A stretch of DNA of 64,000 nucleotides. Origin: Leptodontidium sp. MPI-SDFR-AT-0119 (lineage: Eukaryota; Ascomycota; Leotiomycetes; Helotiales; Leptodontidiaceae). Shown here one piece after another: positions 37,470 to 50,170 of this stretch. The DNA is taken from contig JAHLEZ010000017.1 of NCBI GenBank assembly GCA_020726505.1, positions 434,001-498,000 of the forward strand. The letters run 5' to 3'. Below the pieces are notes generated by a model that saw only the letters and a program-made list of their open reading frames with translations, had not been told where the DNA came from and made no database searches. Made by a program: the position numbers and the translations under genes. How positions within the stretch are numbered: position 1 is the first letter of the stretch; the number at the start of each line of letters is the position of its first letter.

Positions 37470-39048
37470 ATGTCTGCCCGCCCCCAGAACATTGGCATCA
37501 AGGCCATTGAGATTTATTTCCCAAGCCAGGTATGCCAGAATGTCCAGACGATGCATATTTAGTATGCTAAATACTTGCGCACATATGCTAATTGTATTTC
37601 CCGAGTAGTGTGTTGCTCAAGTTGAGCTCGAGAAGTTCGATGGCGTGAGCACCGGGAAGTACACAATTGGACTCGGCCAGACCAAGATGAGCTTCTGCGA
37701 TGACAGAGAAGGTATGACTCGGTTCAGATCTTGCTCTGGGAACATGGACTGACCTGTGGAAGATATCTACTCCTTCGCCTTGACCGCAGTCTCCAACCTC
37801 CTCAGCAAATACAACATTGATACCGACTCTATTGGTCGCCTGGAAGTTGGCACTGAGACACTCTTGGACAAGTCGAAGTCCGTCAAGTCAGTTCTCATGC
37901 AATTGTTTGGAAGCAACACGAATATTGAGGGAGTGGACACGGTTAATGCGTGCTACGGTGGTACCAACGCTGTATTCAATGCAGTCAACTGGGTCGAGTC
38001 TTCAGGTTGGGATGGAAGAGATGCCATTGTGGTAGCAGGTGATATTGCGTTGTACGCCAAGGGTGCTGCTCGTCCAACTGGAGGTGCTGGAGCAGTTGCC
38101 ATGTTGATTGGTCCCAATGCGCCAGTTGTTGTCGAGCCAGGACTTCGCGGAAGTTACATGCAACACGCCTACGATTTCTACAAGCCAGATCTGACCAGCG
38201 AGTACCCAATCGTCGACGGGCACTTCTCTAACAGATGTTACACCGAGGCCGTTGATGAGTGCTACAAGGCATACAACAAGAGAGAAGCAACTCTCAAGTC
38301 CCTCGTCAATGGTCACACGAACGGCCACACCAACGGCGAAGCCACTGACTCCAAAACTCCCCTGGATAGATTCGACTACATGTCTTTCCACGCACCAAAC
38401 TGCAAACTGGTTGCAAAGTCCTATGCCCGCCTCCTCTATAATGATTTCCTCACCAACCCCACTTCCCCCACTTTCGCCGATGTCCCAGCCGAGCTCCGTG
38501 ATTTGGACTACACCAAGTCTCTGGCCGACAAAGTCCTCGAGAAGACCTTCATGGGTTTGACCAAGAAGCGCTTCAACGAGCGAGTTGCACCCAGCACCAT
38601 TGCCCCAACAATGTGCGGAAACATGTACACTGCCAGTGTTTACTCTGGCCTTGTCAGTCTGTTGAGCACAGTCGACAGCGCCGCTCTCCAAGGCAAGAGA
38701 ATTGGAGTCTTCAGTTACGGAAGTGGATTGGCCTCGAGTTTGTTCTCCCTCAAGGTCGTTGGATCAACAGAGACTATCGCCAAGACATTGAATCTCAAAG
38801 AGAGACTCGATGCCAGAGTTGTCGTTGCACCAGAAGTCTACGACTCGGTAAGCACTAACCCACCTACCCCCTTTTCATAAAGTCACATGTCACTAACGAA
38901 CCCACTTCAGATGTGCGAGTTGCGAAAGAAGGCCCACTTGCAAAAGAGCTACACACCCACCGGCAGCGCAGAGACCATCGCCTCAGGCGTCTACTACCTT
39001 GAGAAAGTAGATGACCTGTTCCGCCGCGAATACAAGATCAAGGCATGA
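37470..39048 (+). CDS. erg13: Hydroxymethylglutaryl-CoA synthase
   Basis: Condenses acetyl-CoA with acetoacetyl-CoA to HMG-CoA, the step before HMG-CoA reductase in the mevalonate/ergosterol pathway. Exons 37470..37529, 37609..37711, 37763..38847 and 38911..39048 join in phase to 461 aa, normal for fungal cytosolic enzymes. The N-terminus [20 protein letters not shown] is typical. The catalytic Cys is in [11 protein letters not shown] (about residue 117), the general-base Glu in [16 protein letters not shown] and the His in FHAPNCKLV (about 264). [16 protein letters not shown] closes the active site. A short [11 protein letters not shown] insertion lies near residue 200. No biosynthetic neighbours lie beside it. 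Confidence 0.97.
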
Positions 39049-39608
39049 ACCTGAAACCGGACAGCCAGCCATCTTCTTTCCTGCTTGACAGCATAGACGG
39101 TGTTAGGGGTTGCATTTCTTACTACGTGCTTGCTCCATCTTCTGCTGCTGCATTCTAGAAGTTTCATCCACCTGCATTTCTTCTCTTGATAGACCATTTG
39201 GCGACAGACATTACATTACCTACCTTTAAAGTCGGCCAGCAATATGGGTTTTTAATAGGTTTCGGTTTTCATTGCTTTGATTGGTGGTTCGTCTGAGATG
39301 GCGTTCTGCATTAGCATGATACAAAACTGCATTGCACATTGCATCGAGAACAATAAAAGCTTCTCAGTTATGATTTGAAAACGACTATAACTTCTTTATA
39401 ACTTCTTCACTTCCTCTAAAGTATATTGTCGTTTTAATATAAGTAATTTGTTGTTCGGCAGAGAGTAATAAGCGAGCTTGTGGTAATCTTAAACTTCAAC
39501 TTCTCATGTTTTGTATTATCTACTACAAAATCAACCGTTTATGCAAAACACATCTATATATCCATCTATGATGCAAATCCCAATTCCTCCCCCCTTTAAC
39601 CATCCCAT
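39049..39608. other. Convergent 3' spacer
   Basis: 3' flanks of HMG-CoA synthase and the esterase; AT-rich, no gene seen. Confidence 0.5.
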
Positions 39609-41172
39609 CTACAACTTCGCCACCGGATCCAGATCCATCACCTCCCCACTCAAAACCCTAACCCTCTCCCTCATCCTCCCCAACACCTCCTCATCACTCC
39701 TCCCACTCAACATCTCCAAATCCACCCTCCTCTCCTCCAAACTCTTCGGCCTCACAATCCTCCCACCGCCCACAATCTCCCCCGGCTCCATCGTCGCCTG
39801 GTTGATAAACCGCGCCCAGCCATCGAAAAACATCCTACTCGCCGGCAACGTCTCAAGCACCATCGCGAAACAATGCGGCATCGTCTCGAACTCCTCATAC
39901 ACGACCTTCACGCCCTGTCTCGCAGCTTTACACGCAACATGTCTCGCCTCGTCGGTGAGCAATTCCTGCCCCGTCTCGATATACAGCGGACAGGACCCCG
40001 CCCAGCTTTTTGCTGCTAAAGGAGATACGAGAGGATGGCAGAGTACGGCGTCTTCTGCGTAGAGGTTCTTGCGGGGTGGGGTCGATGGCCAGATGCTATC
40101 TGGTGGGTACCGCTCTGAGGTGTTGGCTTCGGCTAGGGAGGGGAGGTAGTCGAATTTCTTGTTTGTGGAGTAGGATGGTGAGGAGTGTGTTATATCCGTC
40201 CAGGGCGAGCAAGTCGCTACGCCTGCTGGGAGGGGGATGTCGCGCTCTTCTCCATTCCAAGTTATCTTGAGATCTTGCCGACGAAGCTCGAGGATTGTTT
40301 GGAGGAGGACGAGGGAGAGGTTTCCCCCGGCTGAGTCGCCTGCAAATACGATGTGTGAGGGTGACACGGGCGTGTGGAGGGATCGGGGGGGTGGGTAGAG
40401 GAGGGTTAGGTAGGAGACTAGGGCGTCGAGGAGGGCTGCTGGGAAGGGGTTTTGTGGCGCGAGTCTGTATCTGATGGAGAGGCAGCGGCCTTTTGTGAGT
40501 TTGGCGAGTTTCTTGGTGGTTGGACGGTGGGTTGCTGGATCCACTGGGTTTGGATATGTTAATATCATTTTCTCTTTCCCCTTCTAAGTGCAAGAGAGGT
40601 ACCCTCTTTAAACAGTTTTCTATGGAGGATAAGGTTGATGAGGGTGGAATTCTTGACTTACTCAGATAATAAGCACCACCATGGAAATACAGAACCGTAG
40701 TGGGAGATTCCACCTCCTTCATCATCTCCTGATATTTCTGCTCCTCGGATATCCTCAACTCCGTACTCCCCTTCGTAGCACCAGCTCTATACCCAACCCA
40801 CTCCGCCTCAACAGGCCCCAACTCCGGCTCTACGAACCCGCCTTTCTCATCCCCATCCTCTCTCAAGCCCACGATAGCTTTAAACAGCGCCTGTCTAACA
40901 TCATCCTCATCCGGCCTCGGCATCGTGACCCTGCTAACCCATATCCGGCCCTTGATCTCGGGCACTTTAATGGACATGCGCTGGAGCTGTGCGAGAGGCC
41001 GGGGAGGCGAGTCGTTGATGAAAGAACGTAGTACATTGATCGTTAACTCGGTGCGGAGATCCCAGTATTTCGAGTGCTCAGAGAAGCCCAGCGTGTGGAA
41101 GACGGCAGTCTTGCCTATCAGAGGGACCTTGGGCAACATGGCCTTGATGATGGGGATTGGTGACGTATCCAT
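39609..41172 (-). CDS. Alpha/beta-hydrolase, HSL-type esterase/lipase
   Basis: Hydrolyses carboxyl esters; the substrate is not predictable. Exons are 40662..41172 and 39609..40543; the intron 40544..40661 (GTAAGT...CCCAG) joins HGGAYYL to MDPATHRPTTKKLAKL in phase, giving 481 aa. The oxyanion-hole motif HGGAYYL (about 164-170) and nucleophile elbow GDSAGGN (about 238) define the hormone-sensitive-lipase family. The likely acid residue is in ETGQELLTDEARH (about 363) and the catalytic His in MPHCFAMV (about 396). No signal peptide is seen; residues 1-25 are mildly hydrophobic. The C-terminal ~60 residues are charged and extend beyond the core fold. Confidence 0.92.
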
Positions 41173-41913
41173 CTTGTCCGTCCTCGAGCTCCTCTGGAAT
41201 GAGAATGGATGAGATGTTTGAGGATAGCGAATTGGATTCTTGAAGAGGAATCCGGATATGAAGCAAGGATAAGATTAAGATTGAGAGATTGAGCACACGA
41301 GAATTTGTAAGGAAATAGAGAAAGAAGAACTGTACATACAGAACCTGCAGAGACAAACCTACCTGTTCCTAGTTGGGGTATCAGCGCGGTGTCTCGAGAT
41401 GCCGAGGCATTCTTCCTAGCCTTGTGGATGGCAGAACACTTGACCGATCGCGTGGCCTCTTCCAAATAATGTAATGTTTCATATGCCATAAAGAGACGCC
41501 GGGCTTTCACTTGGTGTTGGATGCGATATTCTGGTTGAGGTGCGAAGGACGGGTTGTTTGGAGATTGGTTTAAGATGTCGTGGGATGGCTCCCCGGATTT
41601 CGAGTTGTTTTGAGTTACAAGCATCTTGCGAAGGGGCATGTACTCCGTACGGCATGGTGGAACCTCGCCATGCAAGGCTGACCTTCTTCGGGAGCGCACG
41701 GTTTTTGGCCCCGTTTTTGGTATCATACTGTAGTCTTACTGTGGAGCATTTGCTTTTTTGTGTCACTTGCGACTGGCTCATCTCATACTGGTGGCTTCAT
41801 CTGTTCTTAACACATAATACATTTGAATATTTGATTATCGAAAATTCAAGCACCCATTGACGCCTTCACATGCAATCCTCCTAGCCCAACCTTCCCGTTT
41901 TCATCCCACTACA
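41173..41913. other. Intergenic, no supported gene
   Basis: Esterase promoter and pex14 3' flank. A TACTCCGTACGGCATGG word lies at 41641-41657. Minus-strand open frames here resemble no family. Confidence 0.45.
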
Positions 41914-43135
41914 CTATGCAGATCCGCTAGCCTCTTGAGACCCGCTACCAGTACTGGCTGCATTGTTGCTTTTGTTGGCAGCAGCCATTTGCCAGGCTGG
42001 GATAGCTGCCTTTCCAGATGGTGCACCAGTATTGAAGGGACTGCTTCGACCTTGAACAGAACTTTGAACAGAGGCCACAGATTCGGTGCCAGTTCCATTG
42101 CTCACGGAAGCTGGCTTCGGAGTGACTACTTCAGTTGTTGATGGTCCATTGGTAGAGGAAGTTGCTGGTGTCGGTACGCTCGACGTTCCCATTCCTGAAG
42201 GTCGGCCATAAGAGTTGCTGGTGGTTGTCGACGATACAGGGTTCATTCTTTGACCCATCAAGGTCTTGAGACTCTTCAACTCTGTGTTGAGCTCTCTTAA
42301 TCTGGTGTCGGTGGTTTCCTTTTGTCCTTCCATTGCTCTAGGTATCAAATCCTTCAGTCCTCGGACCTCATCGCCTATCCTCCGTGACTCTTCCTCACGT
42401 CGTTTGCTTGCGGTCTTCAGCTCGCTGATAACAGTTTCAACCTCCGTCAAAGCTGCATCTAGTCGTTCTGTTCGTGCTTGCTCAGAAGCCTTGAGGGTCT
42501 CGGTATCCTTTGCCAGTTGGTCCAGAAGAGAGAATGCCTTCTCGAAAGACTCATCGATAGCCTGCTTGTCTTGTTCTAGCTGTGGTGCGGTTGGGGGCGC
42601 AATCATCGGATAGACATAACGCTAGAACAAAAGTCAGTAATCAGTAACGCTTAGTATTTCCTGACTAGGCAATTTACCTTCGCAACGAAATACAGCCCGT
42701 AACCAACCCCTCCCATGACTGTCGCCATTATAAACCAGTCCCTCCAATCTCTCTTTGGTATCTCCGGGGGTGGCTGCTGCCATGGATGTTGCTGGTACCC
42801 GCCATATCCAGGTTGTGGTTGGCGTATTACTTGCTGCTGTTGAGGAGCATAGCTGGAATAGTTTGCTGGTGCCGTCTCGCCTCCTGCTCTTGCGAGGGCG
42901 GTATCAATCTCCTCCTGGGTCAGGTTCTTCGATTGTAGAAATGCGATCCGGTTTTCGATCGGAGATCCTGCGACACTTGGGTCTTGCAGAACTGGAAGGG
43001 TCAGTACGATGGGAGGAAGGTCATGATCATGGTCTCTCACATGTAACCTTTGGGTTGATCAGCAATCAATTAAAGTTGAGGGGGTTTTATCATGGTACTC
43101 ACTGCAGATGCAACGATATCTTCACGAATCGCCAT
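41914..43135 (-). CDS. pex14: Peroxin 14, peroxisomal import docking protein
   Basis: A docking factor and channel component for the PTS1/PTS2 receptors Pex5/Pex7 at the peroxisomal membrane. Exons are 43099..43135, 42678..42991 and 41914..42621, giving 352 aa. The Pex14_N domain begins MAIREDIVASAV and continues LQDPSVAGSPIENRIAFLQSKNLTQEEIDTAL with the Pex5-binding helix. A Gln/Pro-rich linker precedes the membrane segment DWFIMATVMGGVGYGLYFVA. A coiled coil follows (about residues 125-225), then a Ser/Thr/Gly-rich tail. The first donor is awkward: the strong GTGAGT at GCA|GTGAGT gives the wrong phase, while the weaker GTACCA four bases downstream keeps it, so exon 1's end is slightly uncertain. 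Confidence 0.93.
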
Positions 43136-43497
43136 AGTGATATCACCGACTTCTGCGCCCGTTAGCCTTACGACTGAGAATTCGACGATGCGGTGCGATG
43201 TTGTCAATGAAATAAATCCGGGGAAGCATCAAGTCGACCGCGGGTCTGGTAAAGGCAGTGGCCGGAGCCGAGGCTTCGAGCTTGTCAACCAAATGCTTGG
43301 CGGAAAAAAGACGCTAAGCCTATTTTAGTGCTTTGTTTACAACTTTTGTTGTTGTCGCATCCACCAACTCTTCATAACATACAACTACAGCGCTATCGCG
43401 TGCATCCTCACCACAACTTGCGCACCAGAACTCTAATACCCTTTTGACCTACGAATTCAATCATAACACTCTCATCTGGCAAATATCGCGCATCGAA
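43136..43497. other. Divergent promoter between pex14 and ndc80
   Basis: 362 bp shared by two outward-reading genes. No further feature seen. Confidence 0.5.
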
Positions 43498-45908
43498 ATG
43501 TCGCAAGACACGGGTCTCTTCTCCGTGCGGCGGCCCCGAGAGGTATGTTGCGCCCCAGCAATACTTGCCCAAATTCCTTTTCTGCCTCCCCCAGCCATCA
43601 TTCCACCTTCATATGCTGATATTTATCTCTCTAGACCCTCGGCGGTATCAACTATAACTCCAGTATTCCACAACCTGCTTCCGCCATGAAACGTTCGAAC
43701 TCGATGTCGGGATCCAACATGAACGCACCTTTCACCGTCAGCCATGTGCGATCAATCTCTGGATCCCGCGCTTCTCTAGCACCACCTCGCCCGAATCAGC
43801 CCCAATTTCAGCGATCGTCCTCCGGTACAAATCTAGCAGAAATGGGAATGTCATCAGTAAAGCGCACATCGTTCCAGAACAATAGTGGAAGGAAGAGTTT
43901 TGCGCCGGGCACAACTGGAAGGGCTTCTGCAGAGAGCGCGGAGCGGAGAAGTAGTGTTTACAGATCGAGGACCTCGACCAATGGACCAATGGGACATCAG
44001 AGTTTCTTTCAACAAGCACCACAACCAGCAGGCGTACCAAAGGACCCCCGTCCGCTCAGGGACCGTTCGTACCAGGCCAAAATCGGACAGGAACTCTTGG
44101 ATTATATGGCTGCAAATAATTTCGAGATGGAGATGAAGCACCCTCTCTCTCAGAACATCATAAAGTCGCCAACCCAGAAAGATTTCAATTTCATGTTCCA
44201 GTGGCTCTATCATCGCATCGACCCCAGCTATCGCTTTCAGAAGAGCATGGACCAGGAAGTCCTTCCTATCCTCATACAGCTAAGATACCCATTCCATAAG
44301 ATGATCACTAAGAGTTCGCTCACGGCATGCGGATCGGCGAATTCATGGCACATTTTCCTCGGACTTCTACACTGGATGATGCAACTATCTCAGATGCTGG
44401 ATGGTTACGCGGCAAACCAGTACGATGATGCATGTGCCGAGACAGGCGTAGATGTTAGCGGCGATAGAATCATCTTTGGCTTCTTGAGCGGTGCATACCG
44501 AGATTGGCTTTCCATGGACGAAGATGCTGGAGACGAGGATCAAGACAGGGTTCTTGCACCGCATGTGGAGGCAATGGCCCAGGAGTTCGACCGGTCGAAT
44601 TCGAAATACCTTGATGAATTGCACATTCTAGAAGGTGAGAACAAACGCCTCCAAAAAGAGATTGAGCTGCTCGAGAAATCTGGATCCGATGTTGCGATGT
44701 TAGACAGGAACTTCAAGATCATGGAAGAAGACAAGGTCAAATTCGAGGAATTCGATAACCGTATGAACCAAAAGTCGGAGAAGTACGAGTCTCGAATCGA
44801 ATTTCTTCAAGGAGAACTAGACAAGGTCATGGTGGAGCTGAAAGAGGCTGATGATGAGCGAGCAAGCCTTCAGAAGGCGGTTGATGATCAGGGAATCAGC
44901 ACGGCTGATATTGATCGCATGACCGTGGAGAGAGAGCGTCTTCAAAAAGGCATTGAGTCCACCTCACAGAGACTGGAGGAGGCAAAGAAGAAGGTTTCGG
45001 AGAAGGAAGGCGAGGCGAGTCGGAAGCTTGAAGATCTAGAACACATGGTCGACAAGTACAACAGCCTTGGCTATCAAATTGGTCTCATCCCAGCAACCGC
45101 AGCAAATGCCAAGGGCAAGAACTACGAACTTCAAGTCACTGCCAACGACGGGCCAAACTTTTCTTCTTCGCAAATGGGTGGGTCTGGAACTGGCAATGCC
45201 GATAGCGACAGACTTCTAGCAGATCCCGTCACTGGATATCAGCCAGCACACATTCTCAATCTTGATCTCCGTGGTCAGGTCAAAGCTAGCTTCCTCAGCT
45301 TACGCAAAGAGATCTCAGAGAGACGAACAGTTGCAATGGATGAGATGATGAAACATCATGATCTGTTGGATGGAATCAAGGAAGCCATCGAAGACAAGCG
45401 AGGCGAAGTCGAGGCTCTTGAGCATCGTGTCAGAGCGGCAGAAGAGGAGTATGAAAAGACGAAAGAGGTAAGACGTTGAACAGTATCGGCCCAGGTTGTT
45501 TATACTAACCCTCGCCTAGGTCACCACCACTCAAAAGATTGCTTCCGACACCCAAATTGAGAAGATGGAGAAGGAGCTGGCAAAGATGCGAGCTGGTCTT
45601 ACTGAATCTGTACAGCTCATGGAACAGCGAGAGATGAACACCAACATTGAGTAAGTCGCAACGACCTTCGGGGAAAAACCATCATACTAATAGGCGCTAG
45701 GTACGAACAACTCACTCTTAAGGCAAATGCTCTTCGTGAAGAGCTGCACACGGAGATTGAGAAGATGCTCAATGACATCATCAAATTCAAGGTTCACATT
45801 CAAAAGAACTTGGAAGACTATGAGGGCTTCGTAGTTGACGAGGTGGAACATGAGCTTGGAGGCGATGATGAAGGAAGAGAAGATACCCAGGATGTCGAGA
45901 TGAGATGA
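43498..45908 (+). CDS. ndc80: Ndc80/HEC1 kinetochore protein
   Basis: The microtubule-binding subunit of the outer-kinetochore Ndc80 complex (with Nuf2, Spc24, Spc25). Exons 43498..43542, 43635..45467, 45520..45650 and 45701..45908 join in phase to 738 aa, the usual fungal length. A basic disordered N-terminal tail (about 1-120) precedes the calponin-homology head, with [39 protein letters not shown] and the Ndc80 signature [17 protein letters not shown]. From about residue 300 a long coiled coil runs to the C-terminus, with a loop region near [15 protein letters not shown]. The acidic end is [30 protein letters not shown] repeat overlaps the stop codon. Confidence 0.97.
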
Positions 45909-46690
45909 GATGAGATGATGTAAAGGTTGAGGTCTGTTTGATCGTTTGATTGTTTGCCTGCTTTGGAGGAGCTTCTAGGGTTTGGGTTGGATTGTGCACA
46001 TGAAAGCTGATCGCCGTGATTATATGGGTACGTGCAGACGGGCGTTTGTTATCAGTTACTGTGGATGAGGCTGGGCTGGAGGGAGTTTGGTTGTAGCCAG
46101 GCTTGGGGAGTTGGGTAATGACCATGAATTGAATGCCACAATGTAATCAATCTGTAATGGCTTTGAGCCGTGCCAATGCAGTCTGTGAGATTTGATATTC
46201 ACATTCAGTATGCATATTATATGTATGTATACGCGAGATCCAACAGAGACAGGTAATAATCCAAGGTAGATTCAGCCCTGCCTCAAGTCCAAGATGAGAC
46301 GAAAGCAGACTAACTCAAATATCATGTGACAGATGGCTTGAGCGTGGCTTGCTTGGCCCAAAGCGCACTGCTCCAACGCCCAATGGATCTCCGCCTCTGG
46401 TCGCCTGGTCGCCTTGCTTTCTATTCCCTCTCTTCTCCTCACGCCCGACTTCTGTGTTGCGCATCGCACCGCATCATCTCCCATCACCTCCCCTCCCATC
46501 CCATCCCATCGCAGCATTTCACTTTACCGCCCTGCCTCATTGTGCGCAACGTCGACATTATCAACGGCATCTGCTAGCGCCAACCAGTGATAGATATCTT
46601 GCGTTGTCCCGTCGCTTTCGCCATTCCTTCTCGCCACTCCTCAAGCTTTCGCTGAACCCCACAGCCAGCGCGACAACAGCCTCACTTCAC
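45909..46690. other. Intergenic between ndc80 and SR protein gene
   Basis: 3' flank of ndc80, then a C/T-rich promoter-like stretch (CATCCCATCCCATC near 46490-46510). No gene supported. Confidence 0.5.
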
Positions 46691-48282
46691 CATGACTGAG
46701 GTATCGTCGACCAGGCTCTACCTGGGCAATCTACCTCGCAGTGGTCAGTACCGTCGACGCGACAAGTTCTCGATCAGTCCCAGCGTATGCGCCGCTCCGG
46801 ATCTTTGCTAATGCTATCGTAGCTACCAAGGCCGATGTCGAGGCGCACTTCAACACTCATGGCACTGGAGAGATCACCGAGATCAAGCTCATGAATGGCT
46901 TCGGATTCATCGAATATAAGGATGCGATGGATGCCCGCGATGTGGTTCCCGGTATGGCCGCATCAACAACTCCCAAGGTCCATCTCATAACTTACTCCTC
47001 GTGTAGCCTTCCATGGCTCGGACTTCATGGGTGAGCGCTTGACTGTTCAGTTTGCTCGTGGTACGCGCAACCGTGATACCTTCGCCAACACTGAGCGCAC
47101 TGCTCCGCGTCCGAGACGTACCCCTCATCGCATGCAAATCTCTGGACTTCCAGGTGAGACCAGCTGGCAGGTCTGTTTCCCCCGTTCCTTCATCCGGACT
47201 CTTGGATCTCAAAGAATAATGCTATTTGGACTCTGCGCAACATGACATGATATTTGGACGCCTTCATTGTACAGACAAACCTTCCTTCGGCAGCAGAGTT
47301 AGTAGTCAGTCAGTCAGTCCTGGCCAGCATCACGCCCTGCGTTGGTGATCAGAACCATGCAGCGTGCTAGTGCATTTGCCTGAGCAGCTTTGGACTTGGT
47401 GGACTTCTCTCCCCCTCTTCTGGCCTTTCTTATCCTGTTTCGACTTCTTTCTGCTATTGTACCTTACTGCCCATTGCATGTCTGGATAGCGATCACTGTG
47501 CGCAGGACGAAGCTCAAACCGTTGGACCATGTACCTATCTCGGGAACTGTTTGGATGGCAACAACTACTACCTCCTTGGCGTTTGTACACCAACCTGCCT
47601 GGATATCGACTTACATGGATTCTGGATATAGGACCTGAAAGACTTCGCTCGCCAATCAAGCCTCGATGTCGTCTACTCCGAGACTGGTCGTGACCGGGAT
47701 GGCAAAGGGTAAGTCATTTGGTCTCTTCCCAGTGGATTTTAACTAACACCCATCATAGAAGCTTTGTTGAGTTTGAGACTGCTGCGGACCTCAAGACTGC
47801 AGTAGAGAAGCTTGACGGCCGCGAGTTCAAAGGAGTTCGTGTCACTTGTGTCGCTGATGTACGTCTACGTGTCTTCCTCTGCGGCTTGATCTAATGGTAT
47901 CTAGACTCAACCGGATGTTCCCCGCGACTCCCGAGCTCGTTCCCGATCCCCAGTTCCCCGCCGAGCCCACCCTGGTGATGAGTACGACCGTCGTGGCCCA
48001 TCCCGTGGATACAGCCCTCGACGTGATGGTTACCGTGATAGAAGCCCTCCCCGCCGTGGTTACTACGATGATGATCGTCGTGGATACCGCTCTCCTCCAA
48101 GAGCTCGCGGTCCAGTTGATGACTACCCACCCCCGCGTGGTCGATTTGAGGATCCTTACCGTCGTGATTACCCGCCTGACCCATACGTCAACGGCAGAGC
48201 TCCTTATGATCGTCCTCCACCAAGAGATTATCCTCCAAGAGATGCTCCTTATGATTATGAGCGACCGCCCCGCCGTTACTAA
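46691..48282 (+). CDS. SR-family splicing factor, SRSF1-like
   Basis: An RNA-binding splicing regulator, nuclear/nucleolar speckles. Exons 46691..46742, 46823..46951, 47007..47170, 47632..47708, 47759..47858 and 47905..48282 join in phase to 299 aa. RRM1 has RNP2 LYLGNL and RNP1 GFGFIEY. The second RRM begins MQISGLPGETSWQDLKDFAR; SWQDLKD is the hallmark heptapeptide of SRSF1-type pseudo-RRMs. RNP1-like SFVEFETA follows. The tail is rich in RS, RG and PPR dipeptides (RDSRARSRSPVPRR, RDRSPPRRGYYDDDRR) and ends RPPRRY. The third intron is 461 nt, far longer than any other here, and splits the SWQ|DLKD heptapeptide. This is a candidate for autoregulated splicing. Related to S. pombe Srp2-type proteins. 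Confidence 0.94.
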
Positions 48283-48703
48283 GTCGGTATGTATTCACCC
48301 CACGAATGGTTCGCAGCTATTGACCTTCTACAGATTTCAACTTCAGGAGCGGATGATACGTTCTTCAAATAAGGAATGATGGCTCTTCACCTGATTTCTA
48401 AACGTTTTGAATCGTATCAGGAACGACTGCGATGTGGATAAACGAATTTTCTCGCACTAACGTCTCGTCTATTTCCTTCTCTAAAAGTAAACAATTCTCT
48501 TGTGGAAATTCTAGGGCGGGCTGGAGAGTGTACAATACGGTGATGAGGTCAAAGTTATGATCGATTCGCCAGCGTGTACTCCATAGGAATAGGGAAAATT
48601 GCGATAGCTCTTGCGAAATGCATATTCATGACTTGTGATTAATGTTTGTACAATGCCTGGTGATCAAGCTCTAAGTGATAAAATCCCCCGCCATTACGAT
48701 CCT
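48283..48703. other. Convergent 3' spacer
   Basis: 3' flanks of the SR gene and the metallo-hydrolase gene; no gene seen. Confidence 0.5.
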
Positions 48704-50170
48704 TCAAAAGTCCCTGCTCTCTCCAATATCGCAGACATCAAAAACTCCGGTCTCTGGCAACCCCTTCCACTTCATCGCCTTCTTCAAAAGCTGTGGCGGT
48801 TCCAGCACGTCCTCCGTAGTCAAAACCCAAGTGCCCCAGTGAATACCCATTGCCTTCTTACATTTCGTATCGATGAAGATATTCACACTATCAAACGGAT
48901 TCGCATGCATAGAGCTCATAATAAACCTCGGATCATAAGCCCCGATAGGAATAAGACCCAAATCGAACGGGCCTCTCAAATCACCGATCTGCTTAAACGC
49001 CGGACAGTGAGGGAGGTCCTTGTACTCTTCTCCGTAATCATCGACCCCCTTGGGCAGTTCGGGCACATGGCGATATCCTGTGTCGCCTCCGAACCACACG
49101 CTCTTCCCGCCGGACTCGACAGCCCATGAACACCATAGCGTAGCGCCCTTATCGAACGCCGTTCGCGCCGAGGTATGCTGGCAGGGTAGACACGATATCC
49201 TCGCTTTGATATCCTCTGATTTCTTCGCGTCCGTGGAGTTAGGTTCCGAAGAGGCGGAGGAGATACGTTTCTCGCCCGTGCTTGGGGAGAGAGTGACATC
49301 GACATCAGTCCACCAATCCATCTCCTCTACATTCGTGATCCCGCACTCATGGAACCATTTCTTCAATCCCAACCCGACGAGGAAATGCGCGTTCGGGTGC
49401 GCTTCGTGGATCTTCACGACTGAGGGGTGGGAGAGGTGGTCGTAGTGGCTGTGGCTTATGACGACGAGGTCTACGACGGGGAGGTCTTTGATGTGGCATG
49501 GTGGCTCAGTGTACCGCTTGGGTCCCATGAATGAGAAGGGGCTGCAGCGGTCTTCGAAGACGGGGTCGAAGAGCACGCGCAAACCACTGGGGAATTCGAC
49601 ATAGTAGCATGCGTGTCCGAGCCAGGTTGCGCGGAGGGAGGGGGAGGATGTGCGTGTTGGGAGGAAGGTAGGTTCGATTACGGTTACGGTGGGAGGGGTT
49701 GTGTCGGGGAAGCTCAGTTTTCCTGTTATTCTGCGCCTGGTGATCTAATTAGCTGAGGTTGTCTTTTATTCAATTCTGGACTCGAAGAGATGTGTGTAAA
49801 ATGTTGTTTGTAAAGGAGAGGAGGGCAAGTGAGTTGAAGGTGGATTTGACAGAAGTGACAAGAAGTAAAGTAAACAAAAGTAAGCGTACCATATCATAGC
49901 CCCTCCAATAGCCATAGGATTGAAATCCACCCAGCTGGGCCATGGATTCACGAATCCCTTCCCATTCTTCGCATGATGCGCCTTCGTCGCCGATTCCTCA
50001 GGTACAGCTCCTAGAGCTTTCGGACTGCTCACCGAGCAGGCGTACAGAACCGCTGCGGCCATTCCTCCAGACATCGCTCTCGTCACTATCTGCTTCTGCG
50101 GGGCGGGAGTGGTAGCTGTTTTCAGTGGACGACGCCGTGTGAATGATCGGAAGAAGGAGCGCATTGGCAT
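48704..50170 (-). CDS. NAPE-PLD-like metallo-beta-lactamase-fold hydrolase (Fmp30-like)
   Basis: Likely an N-acyl-phosphatidylethanolamine phospholipase D homologue of mitochondria. Exons are 49890..50170 and 48704..49736; intron 49737..49889 (GTACGC, branch GCTAATT, CACCAG) joins MIW to [11 protein letters not shown] in phase; 437 aa. The N-terminus is basic and Ser/Thr-rich ([19 protein letters not shown]), a probable mitochondrial presequence, followed by NPWPSW. Then come [19 protein letters not shown] and the zinc-binding HSHYDHLSH (about 186), [18 protein letters not shown], and the final metal ligand region MGIHWGTW. Compared with yeast FMP30 the fold elements are complete. The enzyme activity is inferred from family membership. 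Confidence 0.92.
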
